NCBI RefSeq assembly: GCF_003858645.1
Contig: NZ_RQJP01000002.1
Span: forward strand, 558,001-622,000
Source of the DNA: Larkinella knui
GTDB lineage: Bacteria; Bacteroidota; Bacteroidia; Cytophagales; Spirosomataceae
DNA length: 64,000 bases
Direction of reading: 5' to 3'
Positions 52,919 through 63,700 of this stretch are shown piece by piece. Under the pieces are notes generated by a model that ran no database searches, had not been told where the DNA came from, and saw nothing but the letters and a program-made list of their open reading frames with translations. How positions within the stretch are numbered: position 1 is the stretch's first letter; the number at the start of each line of letters is the position of its first letter. Position numbers and translations under genes: made by a program.

Positions 52919-53395
52919 ATGATTACGAAAGAAGAAACCAGCATACGGGAAAAGATATTCAACCAGATGGGCGGGTTTGTGGTGTTCAACATCAACCATG
53001 TTTCGCACATGTTCGCCCGGAAAGCAAACCGCGATCTGGCTAAATCCGGGGTTTCCCTTCAACTGGAACAATTGCCGGTATTGTTTGTGGTCAACTGCTC
53101 GTCCGATGGTTTATTGTCACAACAGGACATCGCCAATATCCTGCAAAGGGATAAATCAGGCATACAGCGCTCTATTCGCACGTTGGAACGGGATGGTTAC
53201 CTGCGTATTTCTGCCGATGATTCGGACCGGCGCAAGAACCTGATCGGGTTGACACCAGCCGGAAAGATGATTATCGAGAAAATAATTCAGACCGCTAAAG
53301 AACTGGATGACGAAGTTACCAACCAATTGACACCGGAAGAAGTTACTTCCTTACTGAGAATCTTGAAGAAAGTTTCCGTGTTGGTCGAGAACTGA
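52919..53395 (+). CDS. MarR-family transcriptional regulator
   Basis: 158 residues from the ATG at 52919 (the frame opens earlier at a TTG inside the operator, which is unlikely). Winged-helix features: NINHVSHMFARKANRDLAKSGV, LPVLFVVNCSSDGLLSQQDIANILQRDKSGIQRSIRTLERDGYLRI for the HTH, and DDSDRRKNLIGLTPAGK for the wing. It lies before an RND efflux operon whose upstream region carries two copies of the operator core, so it should repress itself and the pump. The inducer, probably a drug or phenolic compound, is unknown. Confidence 0.93.
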   Translation: MITKEETSIREKIFNQMGGFVVFNINHVSHMFARKANRDLAKSGVSLQLEQLPVLFVVNCSSDGLLSQQDIANILQRDKSGIQRSIRTLERDGYLRISADDSDRRKNLIGLTPAGKMIIEKIIQTAKELDDEVTNQLTPEEVTSLLRILKKVSVLVEN

Positions 53396-53412
53396 TTTTT
53401 TTTGACCAGATA

Positions 53413-53441
53413 GTTGATATGTCTACTGTTGATATATCTAC
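53413..53441 (+). promoter_or_regulatory. Two MarR-type half-operators upstream of the RND operon
   Basis: GTTGATATGTCTAC (53413-53426) and GTTGATATATCTAC (53428-53441) are direct repeats 15 bp apart; each matches the MarR palindrome core GTTGATATATCAAC at 11-12 of 14 positions. They lie 31-58 bp before the TolC-like start. Confidence 0.65.
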
Positions 53442-53471
53442 AATATAAGTTTTTATTCGTTTAATACAACC

Positions 53472-54800
53472 ATGAAAAAGACAGTTTTCTTATTTTTGAT
53501 GCTTTCGCTTACCGCTTCGTTGCCCGGTTGGTCGCAAACGAACTGGACGTTAAAGAACTGCATCGACTACGGACTTCAGCATTTTGGTACCGTAAAAATT
53601 GCTCAGTACCAGACTGAAACCGCTAACCAGCAAGCCCGTCAGGCGCTGGGTCTGTACTTGCCACAGGTAGCAGGTTCGGCGACATTCACGGATAACGTCA
53701 AGTTGCAAACATCCATCATCCCGGCGGGTCCGCTGTCGCCCGAACCAATTCGGCTCACCTTTGGCCAGAAATACCAGAACAACGTTTCGGCTCAGCTCAC
53801 GCAACCCATTTACGACCGATCTCTGTTGCTGGGTCTGAAGGCGAGCAAACCCAATCAGCAATTGGCCGAACTCAATAACCGGCAAACGCGGGAGGACGTC
53901 ATTTATAACATCACCAGCAATTATTATCAGGTTTTTATTTCGCAGCAGCAAATTGCCCTGCTGAAAGACAACCTGGAACGGACGCAGCAGGTGTTGAACA
54001 TTCTGAAATTGCAGCGCGACAACGGGGTGATTCAACCCGTTGACTACACCAATACGGAAGTGAGTTACAACAACACCCGCTCGCAGCTGTCGCTGGCCGA
54101 GAACGACGTAAACCTGGCCTTGAACCGGCTGAAATACCAGATGGGCCTGTCGCAGGATCAACCGCTGACCTTGTCGGATTCGTTGCTGATGAAAGTGCCC
54201 CCAACCGTGCCGATGACGCAATTCGATGCTAAAAATCTGGTTACGTTTCAGCAGGCAGAAACCAATCTGACGCTGCAGAGATTGCAATTGCAGCGCACCC
54301 GGGCCGGTTATATGCCCAGTTTAAACTTCACCGCCAATTACGGTACGCTGAATTTTGCCAATCAATTCGACAATGCGTTTAAGAACTTTATTGGGTATGG
54401 TAGCATTGGGTTGCGATTGAATGTGCCCATTTTCGACGGATTCCAACGGGATGCGCAGGTACAGCAGGCTAAATTGACCGTACTGACGCAGGAAGAACAG
54501 CAGCGACTGAATACGTCGGCCTACCAGCTTCAGTTCAACAACGCCCAGTCGCAAATCCAGAAAGCGAAACTCAATGCAGAAAACGACGAACGGACCGTGA
54601 AACTGGCGCAGGAAGTGTATAACATCACGACCTTACAATACAGACAGGGAACCAAACCGCTGACGGATCTGATCAATGCCGACAATTCGTACCGCCAGGC
54701 GCAATCGAACTACATCAATTCGCTCATTAATTTTTATCAGGCCCGCCTTGATTTAGAACAATCGCAGGGAACCTTGTTAAACTTTTATAACCAACTCTGA
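53472..54800 (+). CDS. TolC-family outer membrane efflux protein
   Basis: 442 residues with a signal peptide ending near WSQ (residue 22). Two OEP repeats of coiled-coil helices and strands: IDYGLQHFGTVKIAQYQTETANQQARQALGLYLPQVAGSATF..., and the later KLNAENDERTVKLAQEVYNITTLQYRQGTKPLTDLINADNSYRQAQSNYINSLINFYQARLDLEQSQGTL, the family's signature end. It would form the outer-membrane exit duct of the RND pump coded by the next two genes (22 bp and 14 bp gaps). Repression by the upstream MarR is inferred from operator copies. Confidence 0.95.
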   Translation: MKKTVFLFLMLSLTASLPGWSQTNWTLKNCIDYGLQHFGTVKIAQYQTETANQQARQALGLYLPQVAGSATFTDNVKLQTSIIPAGPLSPEPIRLTFGQKYQNNVSAQLTQPIYDRSLLLGLKASKPNQQLAELNNRQTREDVIYNITSNYYQVFISQQQIALLKDNLERTQQVLNILKLQRDNGVIQPVDYTNTEVSYNNTRSQLSLAENDVNLALNRLKYQMGLSQDQPLTLSDSLLMKVPPTVPMTQFDAKNLVTFQQAETNLTLQRLQLQRTRAGYMPSLNFTANYGTLNFANQFDNAFKNFIGYGSIGLRLNVPIFDGFQRDAQVQQAKLTVLTQEEQQRLNTSAYQLQFNNAQSQIQKAKLNAENDERTVKLAQEVYNITTLQYRQGTKPLTDLINADNSYRQAQSNYINSLINFYQARLDLEQSQGTLLNFYNQL

Positions 54801-54822
54801 GTACTAAATACAACCTAATAGC

Positions 54823-55878
54823 ATGAAAAAGACAACAATCATCGTCGTAGTGGCCTTTTTAGCCGTTACCGCCCTCATCGGTTTTCGACTGGCTTCGAAC
54901 AAGAAGACGATCGATGAAAAAAACCAGTTGCCGACCGCTACCAATACGGCCATTCCGGTAACGGTTACCCAGGTTGAAGAAGGAACGGTTAGTCAGCAAC
55001 TGATCAAAACCGGTAATCTGATTCCGTTCAAAGAAGCGGATATTACGGCCACAACGGCCGGGAAAGTAACGAAAGTGAACTTTGATCTGGGTTCTTCGGT
55101 CCGGCAGGGCGCAACGCTGGTCGAGTTCGACAACAAGTTGAAAGAATTGTCGCTGGAAGCCACCCGGTTGAATATCGAAAAACTGAAAAAGGACGTGACG
55201 CGGTATACCACCTTGCTGGCGGGCAATGCCACAACCGAAATTCAGGTGAACGAAACCAAATACAACTACGAAAACGCGGTCAATCAGGCCGAGCAGATTC
55301 AGAAACAGATAGCGGATGCGAACGTAAAAGCACCGATCAGTGGCCGGATTGTGAAGAAAAATATCGAACCGGGCGAATACATCACGGTCGGAACGGTATT
55401 GGGAACGGTATTGGATGTAGCCCGGCTGAAAGTGCAGGTGCCGGTGAACGAGAGTGACGTGTACCGGTTGCGAGAAGGCCAGACGGTTCGGGTAACGACG
55501 GATGTGTTTCCGGGAAAAACCTTCGGCGGCCGCATTTCATACATCGCGCCCCAGGGTACGGAAGAGCACAATTATCCGGTTGAAATCACGATCGATAATG
55601 CCGCCGGATTGAAAGCCGGGACGTTTGTCAACGTTGACTTTTCGCAGAAATCCAACCAGAAAGCCTTGCAGATTCCACGGATGGCGCTGGTGGAAAGCAT
55701 CAAGAATCCGTACGTGTATGTTGTGAACGGTAATGCAGTCCGGAAACGCGTCATCAAAGTGGGCCGTGAATTCAACGATTCCATCGAAGTGCTGGATGGC
55801 TTGGCGGCTGGTGATCAGGTGGTTACCACGGGACAATTGAATTTGAGCGACGGTAAAACCGTACAGATCACGAAATAA
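54823..55878 (+). CDS. RND efflux periplasmic adaptor (membrane fusion protein)
   Basis: 351 residues with an N-terminal anchor (about 4-22; MKKTTIIVVVAFLAVTALIGF). Domains in order: biotinyl-lipoyl halves (GNLIPFKEADITATTAGKVTKVNFDLGSSVRQGATLVEFDN, and ADANVKAPISGRIVKKNIEPGEYITVGT), a coiled-coil hairpin between them, then beta-barrel and membrane-proximal domains (VRVTTDVFPGKTFGGRISYIAPQG; VVTTGQLNLSDGKTVQI). It links the RND permease to the TolC-like protein. Middle gene of a three-gene pump operon. Confidence 0.95.
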   Translation: MKKTTIIVVVAFLAVTALIGFRLASNKKTIDEKNQLPTATNTAIPVTVTQVEEGTVSQQLIKTGNLIPFKEADITATTAGKVTKVNFDLGSSVRQGATLVEFDNKLKELSLEATRLNIEKLKKDVTRYTTLLAGNATTEIQVNETKYNYENAVNQAEQIQKQIADANVKAPISGRIVKKNIEPGEYITVGTVLGTVLDVARLKVQVPVNESDVYRLREGQTVRVTTDVFPGKTFGGRISYIAPQGTEEHNYPVEITIDNAAGLKAGTFVNVDFSQKSNQKALQIPRMALVESIKNPYVYVVNGNAVRKRVIKVGREFNDSIEVLDGLAAGDQVVTTGQLNLSDGKTVQITK

Positions 55879-55892
55879 CAAAGAAAGAAACC

Positions 55893-58800
55893 ATGTCAAT
55901 CTCCGAAATAGCGGTTAAACGGCCGTTGCTGGTGACCACCGTTTTCATCGTACTGATTCTGTTCGGTGCGCTGAGTTACAAGCAATTATCGTATAATTTA
56001 TTACCGAAATTCGAAGCCAACGTCATCAGCGTGGCCACGACGTATCGGGGTGCTTCTGCCGATGAGGTGGAAACGAACGTGACCAAGCGCATCGAAGACG
56101 CGTTGTCGTCGCTCGAAGGGCTGGACCGCATGACATCGACCTCGCAGGAAGGTGCGTCGATTGTCATTATCCAACTGAAAAACGGTGTCAGCACGACGCT
56201 GGCCCAGCAGGACGCGCAGCGGAAAGTCGAGCAGATTGTCAACCTGCTGCCCGACGCGGCCGACCGCCCGATTCTAAACAAATTCTCGACCGATGAAATA
56301 CCGGTTTTACGGATGGGAATCACGGCTGACATGTCGCCGACCGCGTTGTATGACCTGATCGACAACGACCTGAAACCGCAATTATCGAACGTATCGGGGG
56401 TGGGCCAGGTGAACATCATCGGGGGCAATGAGCGCGAAATTCAGGTGAACGTCGACCTGGAAAAACTCCGGGCCTACGGCGTGTCGATCGGGCAGGTGTC
56501 GCAGGCCATCAACGCAGCCAACACGAGTTATCCGGCCGGTCAGCTGGAAACCCAGGAGTCGCAGTATTCGATCCGTTTTGATGCCTCCGTCGAAACCACC
56601 AACCGCCTGCGGGAATTGATCATCGCCCGGCGGACCGACGGCAGCCAGGTGTTGCTCAGGAACGTGGCCGAAGTTGTGGATGCAACGACCAAACCGACGG
56701 CCATCAACCACATCAACGCGCTGCCTTCCATCGGGATGCAGATTCAGAAACAATCGGATGCCAACGCGGTATCCGTCAGCGAGTTAGTGCGCGCCAAAAT
56801 TGCCGTTCTGGAAAAGCAACACGCCAATGTGAAGTTAAAATTCAATATCGCATCCGACCAATCGACGTACACGCTGGCTTCGGCCCACGCGGTGGTGGAA
56901 GATATGGGCCTGGCGGTATTGATCGTATCGCTCGTCATGCTGCTGTTTTTACACAGTTTCCGGTCGGCTCTGTTCGTGCTGGTGGCGTTGCCTTCGTCGA
57001 TGATTCCGACGTTCGCGCTCATGTATCTGATGGGTTTTTCGCTGAACCTGATGACGTTGATGGCGCTTTCGCTGGTGGTCGGTATTCTGGTCGATGACTC
57101 GATTGTGGTCCTGGAAAACATCAACCGCCACCTCGAAATGGGGAAAGACAAACGGCAGGCGGCCCTGGACGGCCGGAGTGAAATCGGCTTTACGGCTTTG
57201 GCCATTACGCTGGTTGACGTGGTTGTTTTCGTGCCGCTGGCCATGACCGGTGGGTTGATCGGAAACATCCTGCGGGAATTTGCGCTGGTGGTGGTTTTCT
57301 CGACGCTGATGAGTTTGCTCGTCTCGTTTACGCTGACGCCTTTGCTGGCTTCTCGGTTTGGCAAAATTGAAGTACTGAGCAAGAGCTCGCTCTGGGGCCG
57401 TCTGAACTTAGGTTTTGAGAGCCTCATCGATCGGCTGACGGCGGCTTATGGGCGAATCCTGGTCTGGGTTCTGGGTCACAAACGGTACGTTTTCCTTGGC
57501 ATCTTTGCCCTGCTGGTTGGGTCCATTGCGCTGGTTCCGGCCGGTTTTATCGGTGGGGCTTTCATGCCAGCCAGTGATCAGGGCGAAATGAGCGTTCAGA
57601 TCGAACTGGCTCCGACCGCTTCCATTTACCAGAGCAATGCCGTGGCGCAGCGCGCGGAACAGCTGATCATGAAGCACCCCGAAGTAACCAACGTCTTTAC
57701 CAACGTCGGGTACACCAGCAGCGGTATTGCCACGTCTTCGAACAGCAACATCGCCGATCTGAACGTGAAGCTGATCGACAAAAAACAACGTACCATTTCA
57801 ACCGAAGCTTTTGGACAGTTACTGAAAAAAGAAATCAGTGAAATACCGGGTGTGAAGGTAACCGTTAATCCGGTCGGCATCGTGGGAGCTTCGCAGGCAC
57901 CAATTATGATTGCCGTGAAAGGGACGAACCTCGCCGATATTCGGAAAGCGGCCGCGCAGGTGAAAGCCGTAACGCAGTCGGTGCCGGGGACGCAGGACGT
58001 GAAATATTCCGTGAAAGATCCGAAACCGGAAGTAACGGTCAACCTGGACCGTGAAAAAATGGCCCAGTTGGGCATCAATGCTTCCGATGTCGGGGTGGCC
58101 TTGCAAAACGCTTTCCGCGGCAACGATCAGTCGAAGTTCAAGCAAAACGGCAATGAATACGATATTCTGATCAGCCTTGACCGGTTCGACCGCACCAGAG
58201 CGGAGGACATCAGCCGCCTGACGTTTGTCAACAACCAGGGCAAAATGTTTGAACTGTCACAGTTTGCCACCGTACAGGAACAGATCGGCGAAAGTGTTCT
58301 GGAGCGCATCGACCGGCTTTCTTCGGTAACGGTCAACGCCCAGGTTATCGGGCGTCCGGTGGGAACGGTGGGAACCGACATTCAGACTAAAATGGCGCAA
58401 GTGAAATTACCGGAAGGGATTTCGATCCAGTATCTGGGTCAGTTGCAACAACAATCCGATGCCTTCGGCAGTCTGGGCCTGGCGTTGATGATTGCCATTC
58501 TGCTGGTGTATTTCATCATGGTGGCGCTCTACGAAAGCGTGGTGTATCCCTTCGTGGTGTTGTTCTCGATTCCGGTAGCGTTGATCGGTGCATTGCTGGC
58601 ACTGGCGCTGACGATGGAAAGTCTGACGGTATTCTCGATTGTCGGGATGATCATGTTGCTGGGTCTGGTGGCCAAAAACGCCATTTTGATCGTTGACTTT
58701 ACGAACCAGCTAAAAGCCGAAGGGCATGACGTGGTCGATGCACTGATCGAAGCCGGAAAAGAGCGGTTACGCCCGATTCTGATGACGACGCTGGCGATGA

Positions 58801-59024
58801 TTCTGGGGATGTTGCCGATTGCCCTGGCCAGTGGTGCCGGAGCCGAAACCAAAAACGGGATGGCCTGGGTCATCATCGGCGGTCTGACCTCGTCGCTGCT
58901 GCTGACGTTGCTGATCGTTCCGTCGATGTATCTGGTGGTCGACCGGATTATCGAGCGGTTTACCCGGAAGAAAGTAAAACCGAAAAAACCGCAGGAACTG
59001 GAAGTCGCGCAGGCGATTGAGTAA
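55893..59024 (+). CDS. RND-family efflux permease (HAE1/AcrB type)
   Basis: 1043 residues, the usual length for hydrophobe/amphiphile RND pumps. A first membrane helix (about 12-32) is followed by the porter domain, then GILVDDSIVVLENINRHLEMGKDKRQAALDG with the conserved acidic pair in helix 4 that carries protons, and the second half begins near residue 530. LGLVAKNAILIVDFTNQLKAEGHDVVDALIEAGKERLRPILMTT is the repeat of that motif and includes the Lys/Thr partners. It exports small toxic or hydrophobic compounds using the proton gradient. The terminator at 59040-59078 follows the stop. Confidence 0.96.
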   Translation: MSISEIAVKRPLLVTTVFIVLILFGALSYKQLSYNLLPKFEANVISVATTYRGASADEVETNVTKRIEDALSSLEGLDRMTSTSQEGASIVIIQLKNGVSTTLAQQDAQRKVEQIVNLLPDAADRPILNKFSTDEIPVLRMGITADMSPTALYDLIDNDLKPQLSNVSGVGQVNIIGGNEREIQVNVDLEKLRAYGVSIGQVSQAINAANTSYPAGQLETQESQYSIRFDASVETTNRLRELIIARRTDGSQVLLRNVAEVVDATTKPTAINHINALPSIGMQIQKQSDANAVSVSELVRAKIAVLEKQHANVKLKFNIASDQSTYTLASAHAVVEDMGLAVLIVSLVMLLFLHSFRSALFVLVALPSSMIPTFALMYLMGFSLNLMTLMALSLVVGILVDDSIVVLENINRHLEMGKDKRQAALDGRSEIGFTALAITLVDVVVFVPLAMTGGLIGNILREFALVVVFSTLMSLLVSFTLTPLLASRFGKIEVLSKSSLWGRLNLGFESLIDRLTAAYGRILVWVLGHKRYVFLGIFALLVGSIALVPAGFIGGAFMPASDQGEMSVQIELAPTASIYQSNAVAQRAEQLIMKHPEVTNVFTNVGYTSSGIATSSNSNIADLNVKLIDKKQRTISTEAFGQLLKKEISEIPGVKVTVNPVGIVGASQAPIMIAVKGTNLADIRKAAAQVKAVTQSVPGTQDVKYSVKDPKPEVTVNLDREKMAQLGINASDVGVALQNAFRGNDQSKFKQNGNEYDILISLDRFDRTRAEDISRLTFVNNQGKMFELSQFATVQEQIGESVLERIDRLSSVTVNAQVIGRPVGTVGTDIQTKMAQVKLPEGISIQYLGQLQQQSDAFGSLGLALMIAILLVYFIMVALYESVVYPFVVLFSIPVALIGALLALALTMESLTVFSIVGMIMLLGLVAKNAILIVDFTNQLKAEGHDVVDALIEAGKERLRPILMTTLAMILGMLPIALASGAGAETKNGMAWVIIGGLTSSLLLTLLIVPSMYLVVDRIIERFTRKKVKPKKPQELEVAQAIE

Positions 59025-59039
59025 GTTTGAATACCTGGT

Positions 59040-59078
59040 AACAAAAAAGGAGCACCCGACACGTGCTCCTTTTTTGTT
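59040..59078. terminator. Strong bidirectional terminator
   Basis: AACAAAAAAGGAGCAC (59040-59055) pairs at all 16 positions with GTGCTCCTTTTTTGTT (59063-59078) across a 7-nt loop. It lies between the convergent RND and DUF2807 genes. Confidence 0.88.
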
Positions 59079-59113
59079 GTTAATCTCTATTCTCACTTCT
59101 TACCTCTACCGAA

Positions 59114-59824
59114 TCAATCCTGCCGCAGCGTACTCGAACCCGACAGTTTTGATCGCAGTTCGGGTACGCCCCGATACCGGACGCTGCTGGCACCACTGGC
59201 CGTTACATCCAGCCGTTTTGTCACCCGCACGCGGGCCGAACTCGCCCCGGACAAATCCAGTTCGGCTTCATCGACCGGGTAATCAAAGCCTTCCAGTTTG
59301 CTGGCACCCGATAGTTCGCCTACCAGCAATGCACTGGTTCCTTTCAGGTCGAGGTCGGAAGCGCCCGACAAGTCGATGTTGGTGCGGGCCGCATCGAGAT
59401 CGACCGTCGAACGGGAAGCACCCGTCAGCTTGATATCGAATTCACGCAGGCCCCGAAAACCGGTAATTTCGGACCGGGAAGCGCCGGAAAAATCGACACC
59501 CCGCAACGTCGGCATCGTGATCCTGATGTTCATATCGTACCGGCGGTTTCGGTAGTGATTGCGGTATTGCGCGTGGAGCGTTCCGTTGCTGGTATAGATA
59601 TCAAGATCGTCGAGGTCCCGGCTATTGCCGCGGGCTTCGATGCTGAAGTTACTGCCTTGTTCCACCGTAATGTCGAAGGCGCTCCCCATGTCGAGCCGGT
59701 CGAAATTGGTCAGACCATACGAACGTTCGTCCTCTTCATACGGGCCGACGCGCTCAAAGTCGCAGGAAGTCAGCGACACCAGGGCAAAAATAAAAAAAGC
59801 GGAAAGAATGGTTGTGAATTTCAT
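59114..59824 (-). CDS. DUF2807 (head-GIN) surface lipoprotein
   Basis: 236 residues from the ATG at 59824 (an ATG 3 codons earlier is possible). The lipobox is LTSC. The body is a series of short beta repeats typical of DUF2807: 'LTGASRSTVDLDAARTNIDLSGASDLDLKGTSALLVGELSGASKLEGFDYPVDEAELDLSGASSARV...', which form a right-handed helix. The 'GASD/GASS' triplets recur about every 20 residues. Function is unknown; such proteins are common in Bacteroidota envelopes. Confidence 0.9.
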   Translation of the reverse strand: MKFTTILSAFFIFALVSLTSCDFERVGPYEEDERSYGLTNFDRLDMGSAFDITVEQGSNFSIEARGNSRDLDDLDIYTSNGTLHAQYRNHYRNRRYDMNIRITMPTLRGVDFSGASRSEITGFRGLREFDIKLTGASRSTVDLDAARTNIDLSGASDLDLKGTSALLVGELSGASKLEGFDYPVDEAELDLSGASSARVRVTKRLDVTASGASSVRYRGVPELRSKLSGSSTLRQD

Positions 59825-60061
59825 CGTTGTCATAGCGATTTGTGGTTGTACTTGTTGTTTTATGCCGCTATGACCCGCATTGAAAACTTGCCCCCTACGC
59901 GGTTTTGAAAAAAATTTTAGAAGAAAGAAAAGTTAGGGATATTGTACAGAAATTCGCTTTTCGATTCGAAAACTGAGTTGGCTGCTGTTCCCGGATGGTA
60001 CGGAAGCCCCGTCTTACACTTGAATCTCCTCCAACCGGGAGCCTGTAAACCAAGGATTGCG

Positions 60062-60694
60062 ATGAACTACAAACTGGTTATTTTCGATTTCGATGGCACG
60101 CTGGCCGATTCCTTTCCGTATTTTTTGAAAACGGTAAACATGCTGGCGGAGACCTATCATTTTCCGCCCATCGATCCCGAAAAGACCGATCAGCTCCGGG
60201 GCCTGGATGCCCGTCAGTTGATAAAAAATGCCCGGCTGCCTGCCTGGAAAATACCGCTCATCGCCAATGCTTTTATTCGCCAGATGAGCAAAGACATTGC
60301 GCAAATCCCGTTATTCGAAGGTGTTCCTGATCTGTTAAAGCAGTTGTGGCACCAGGGCGTCCGGCTCGCCATTGTCAGTTCCAATTCGGAAGAGAATATC
60401 CGCCGGATACTCGGCCCCGAAACGGCAGCCCTCATTACGCACTACGGCTGTGGCAGCTCGCTTTTCGGGAAGCAGCACAAATTCCGGAAAGCCCTGGAGA
60501 AGGTTGGCGTTAAACCCGGTGAAGTGCTTTGCATAGGCGATGAAATTCGGGATCTGGAAGCTGCGAAAGGAGCCGGTATCGCCTTCGGTGGCGTTGCCTG
60601 GGGCTACACCCGCGCCGACGTACTGGAAGCCCAGGCCGATCGTACGGTATTTTATACCGTACAGGACATCATCAAAACTGTGGTGTCCACCTAG
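60062..60694 (+). CDS. HAD-superfamily hydrolase, phosphoglycolate-phosphatase-like
   Basis: 210 residues from the ATG at 60062. The open frame to 59942 adds 40 residues without family features. Motif I DFDGTLADS (Asp9 nucleophile, Asp11), motif II IVSSNS, motif III Lys in KQHKFRKAL, and motif IV GDEIRDLEAAKGAGI are complete. A helical cap is about 15-85. It resembles the Gph/carotenoid-oxygenase-like HAD group. Substrate unassigned. The 228-bp gap upstream holds nothing I recognise. Confidence 0.9.
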   Translation: MNYKLVIFDFDGTLADSFPYFLKTVNMLAETYHFPPIDPEKTDQLRGLDARQLIKNARLPAWKIPLIANAFIRQMSKDIAQIPLFEGVPDLLKQLWHQGVRLAIVSSNSEENIRRILGPETAALITHYGCGSSLFGKQHKFRKALEKVGVKPGEVLCIGDEIRDLEAAKGAGIAFGGVAWGYTRADVLEAQADRTVFYTVQDIIKTVVST

Positions 60695-60709
60695 GTGATA
60701 TGCATCGTT

Positions 60710-63700
60710 CTATTCCAATACTTCCACCCACCCTTTGCATTTTGTGCCCCGCTGCGTCGTCAGCAGGTAATAGTAGAGTCCACCCGGGATGTCACGACCC
60801 CAGGTGTTGCTGTAGTTTTCGCTTCGGTAGACCGATTTGCCCCACCGGTTAAAAATCTCCAGCGCTGCGCCCGTAAATCCGACGTTGAAAACGTCGTTTT
60901 TTCCGTCATTATTAGCCGTCACCACGTTCGGAATTTCGCTCATATTCTCGATGGTAACCGGCAGGTTGAGCGCCAGACTACACCCGTTTTTGGAGGAGGT
61001 TACCGTAATTTCATACTGCCCTGACTGCGCATACTGGTAAGTGCCGGGGGCGTTGGTGCGCAGGGTGTCACCGTTGCCCATCGACCATTTAAATCCCTGA
61101 GCGCCCGCCGTTTTATTGATCAGTTCTACCTTCATCGGCTGGCCGCATTCCGAACTCAGCCGTACTTCGGCAACGGGCCGGAACGAGTCGTCGGTCGTAA
61201 TGGTCACGTTTTTTGTGGCCGAACAGCCGTTTTCGTTCGTAATTTTCACACTATAGGTAGTAGTTTTAGTAGGATTGACAACGGGATTGCCCACGGTTGC
61301 ACTCGTTAGCCCCTGCGTTGGTGACCACGCGTAGGTTTGGCCGCCTTCGGCCAGCAGTTGCACCGGCTGTCCGGCGCAAACCGTCGTGTCTTTGCTCACT
61401 TTAAAATTGGCAGGAAATACTTTAATCACCTTTTGCGCCACATCGACCCGCTTGCAGGTCAGCTTGTTATACGCCGTCAGTGTTACGGTGTATTCGCCCG
61501 GTTTGTCGAACGTATGACTAACCTGTGCCGGATTGGACGATGCTCCGGTTCCGCCAAAATCCCAGGCGTAGGTAATGCCGCCCTCGCTCGTATTGACAAA
61601 ATTGAGCGTTAAGGGCGCACACCCCTGAATCACATCTTTCAGCGTCCCCTGGTAGGCGTCGAAAGCGGCTTTTAACCGGTCGATGTCAAACTTAAACGCG
61701 GCATTGTTGCAGTTGGGACTTTTGTTGTTTTGCGACCACGCCTGCGCCGTTGCCGGAAAGCGCGTTCCGCCACAGGCACAGGCTGCGTGGTAAATGACCC
61801 CGCTTTTATCGAACCGGCTGGTTCCGCCATCGACGTGATCGCCACGCCCGGCGACATTATCACTCCCGAAAAAAGTGGCGTACAGGAGTGATTTTCCGCC
61901 CTGCTCCAGCAGCGCCAGCCAGAAATTACTGCCGTCCGTTGTTTTGCGGTAGGCATCGGTTGTAACCGGTAAACCCTGCGTACTGCTGTTAACATTACCA
62001 CTTCGTACGTTAACCGCTCCACCCCATCCCGACAAATACATGTTTCCGCATTCATTTACCAGGAATGCCGTTGGTGAAACATCCGGCCCGATGCGACCGG
62101 AGCCTATGACGGTTGAAAAGAGCGTCTTTGAAAGACCGGGATCGAGCGCGTGAATAAACTGCCCGCTCCGGGCGTTCCGATAAACACTGTCTGAAACTGC
62201 GTATTGCCCTCTGGTTAAGCCAAATACGTGCGGATTTTCCTGCGGGTCGAGATCAATCAGGTAAGCCGCATCGTCGGCCGTCGTTCCCAGATACGTGGTG
62301 CGCTCCAGTTGGTTATTCCTGAATTTGACCAGAAAGCCGTCTTCCTGTCCACCAATTTGTGGTTTGAATGCTCCGGCGGTGGCGGGCAAATCGGCGCTGC
62401 GGGTGGTGCCCACGCCATAAACGGCGCCCGAAGCCCCCGTTCGGAGGGCATAGGCGACATCGTAACCACTTCCGCCGTAATAGGTACTCCAAAGCAACTG
62501 ACTCAGATCCGGATTGAGTTGTAAAAAAACCGCATCAGCCGGTCCTTGTAGTTTCGATTGCGGGGCATTGGCAGTAACCGGAAAATCGGCAGAAAACGAA
62601 ACCGTCGCCACATAAACGTTGTCATTTTTATCGACAATGATTTCGCCCCGCAGGTCGTCGCCATAGTTATAAATGCCCAGATACTGATCCACATAATTCA
62701 GGCCGTCGTTCGATGAACCGCCAACGTACGTGCTGTTTTTCAAGACCTTGCCATCGGCACTGATGTTGGCAACGAACAAATCCGTTCCGTTCCTGAAATA
62801 GATGGTTCCGTAGATACTTCCCGGTTCGGGCAGTCCATTTCCCAACGGAACATACGCCGTACCGCCCGCAAATTTCCGGTTGTAGGCCGCGGAGGTAGTT
62901 GGAAAATTCGCCGAGGACGTAACGCCATAGATCAGCAATTCATTTTTACTGTTAACAATCAGGCTGTGAGGAGTTTCGCCGGTGGAACCACCCAGATAGG
63001 CGGCATACAGCAACTGCTTTCCGTCCGGGCTGAACTTCATGACCGCCACGTCCATTTCGGCCCCGTAGCGGGTTTGAAAAGCACCGGTGGTGGGTACGAA
63101 ACTGGTGCCAAAAACCGTTCCGGCAGTATACAGATTACCGTCGTTATCATAGGTCGCCGTATGTCCCCAGTTATCGCTCACCGAGCCCGAATAGGTAGAA
63201 AAAATGAGCGTCGGATCGATGGTGAGCGGTTGTTGGCTGTCGTACGGGTGTGGAAAACGAAACGAAGCCGTCAGGCCGTCCAGCGTCCATTCCGCCGGAA
63301 CCTCCGTAGTTTTGCTGTTCTTTTCGGTAAATGAATACGGTTTTTCTTCCCGAAACGGCAACAGACTGGTTTCAACCAGCAGCTGACCCTTCTCCAGCCG
63401 AACGGCCGAAGCACCGGCATACCGCAATCGAATGACCGAAGGATCGGCACCCGGCTTTACTATGAATTCGTATTTCAGTGTCTGATAATAAGCAAACAGG
63501 CGCAGATCGATGCCCGGATAAATTTCGTGGTAAATCACTTCGCCAAAAGCCGGTACCGCACTCGCCCAGCGCTTGGAATCGTTGCCTAAAAAATAGTTCA
63601 GATCCTCGGAAACGAGGTTTTTGCTTTCAATCTGGGCCGTTGCAAGGCTGTGTTGCAACTGAACTTCCACCCCGTGAGCTTTTACCATCGGCTCGGTCAG

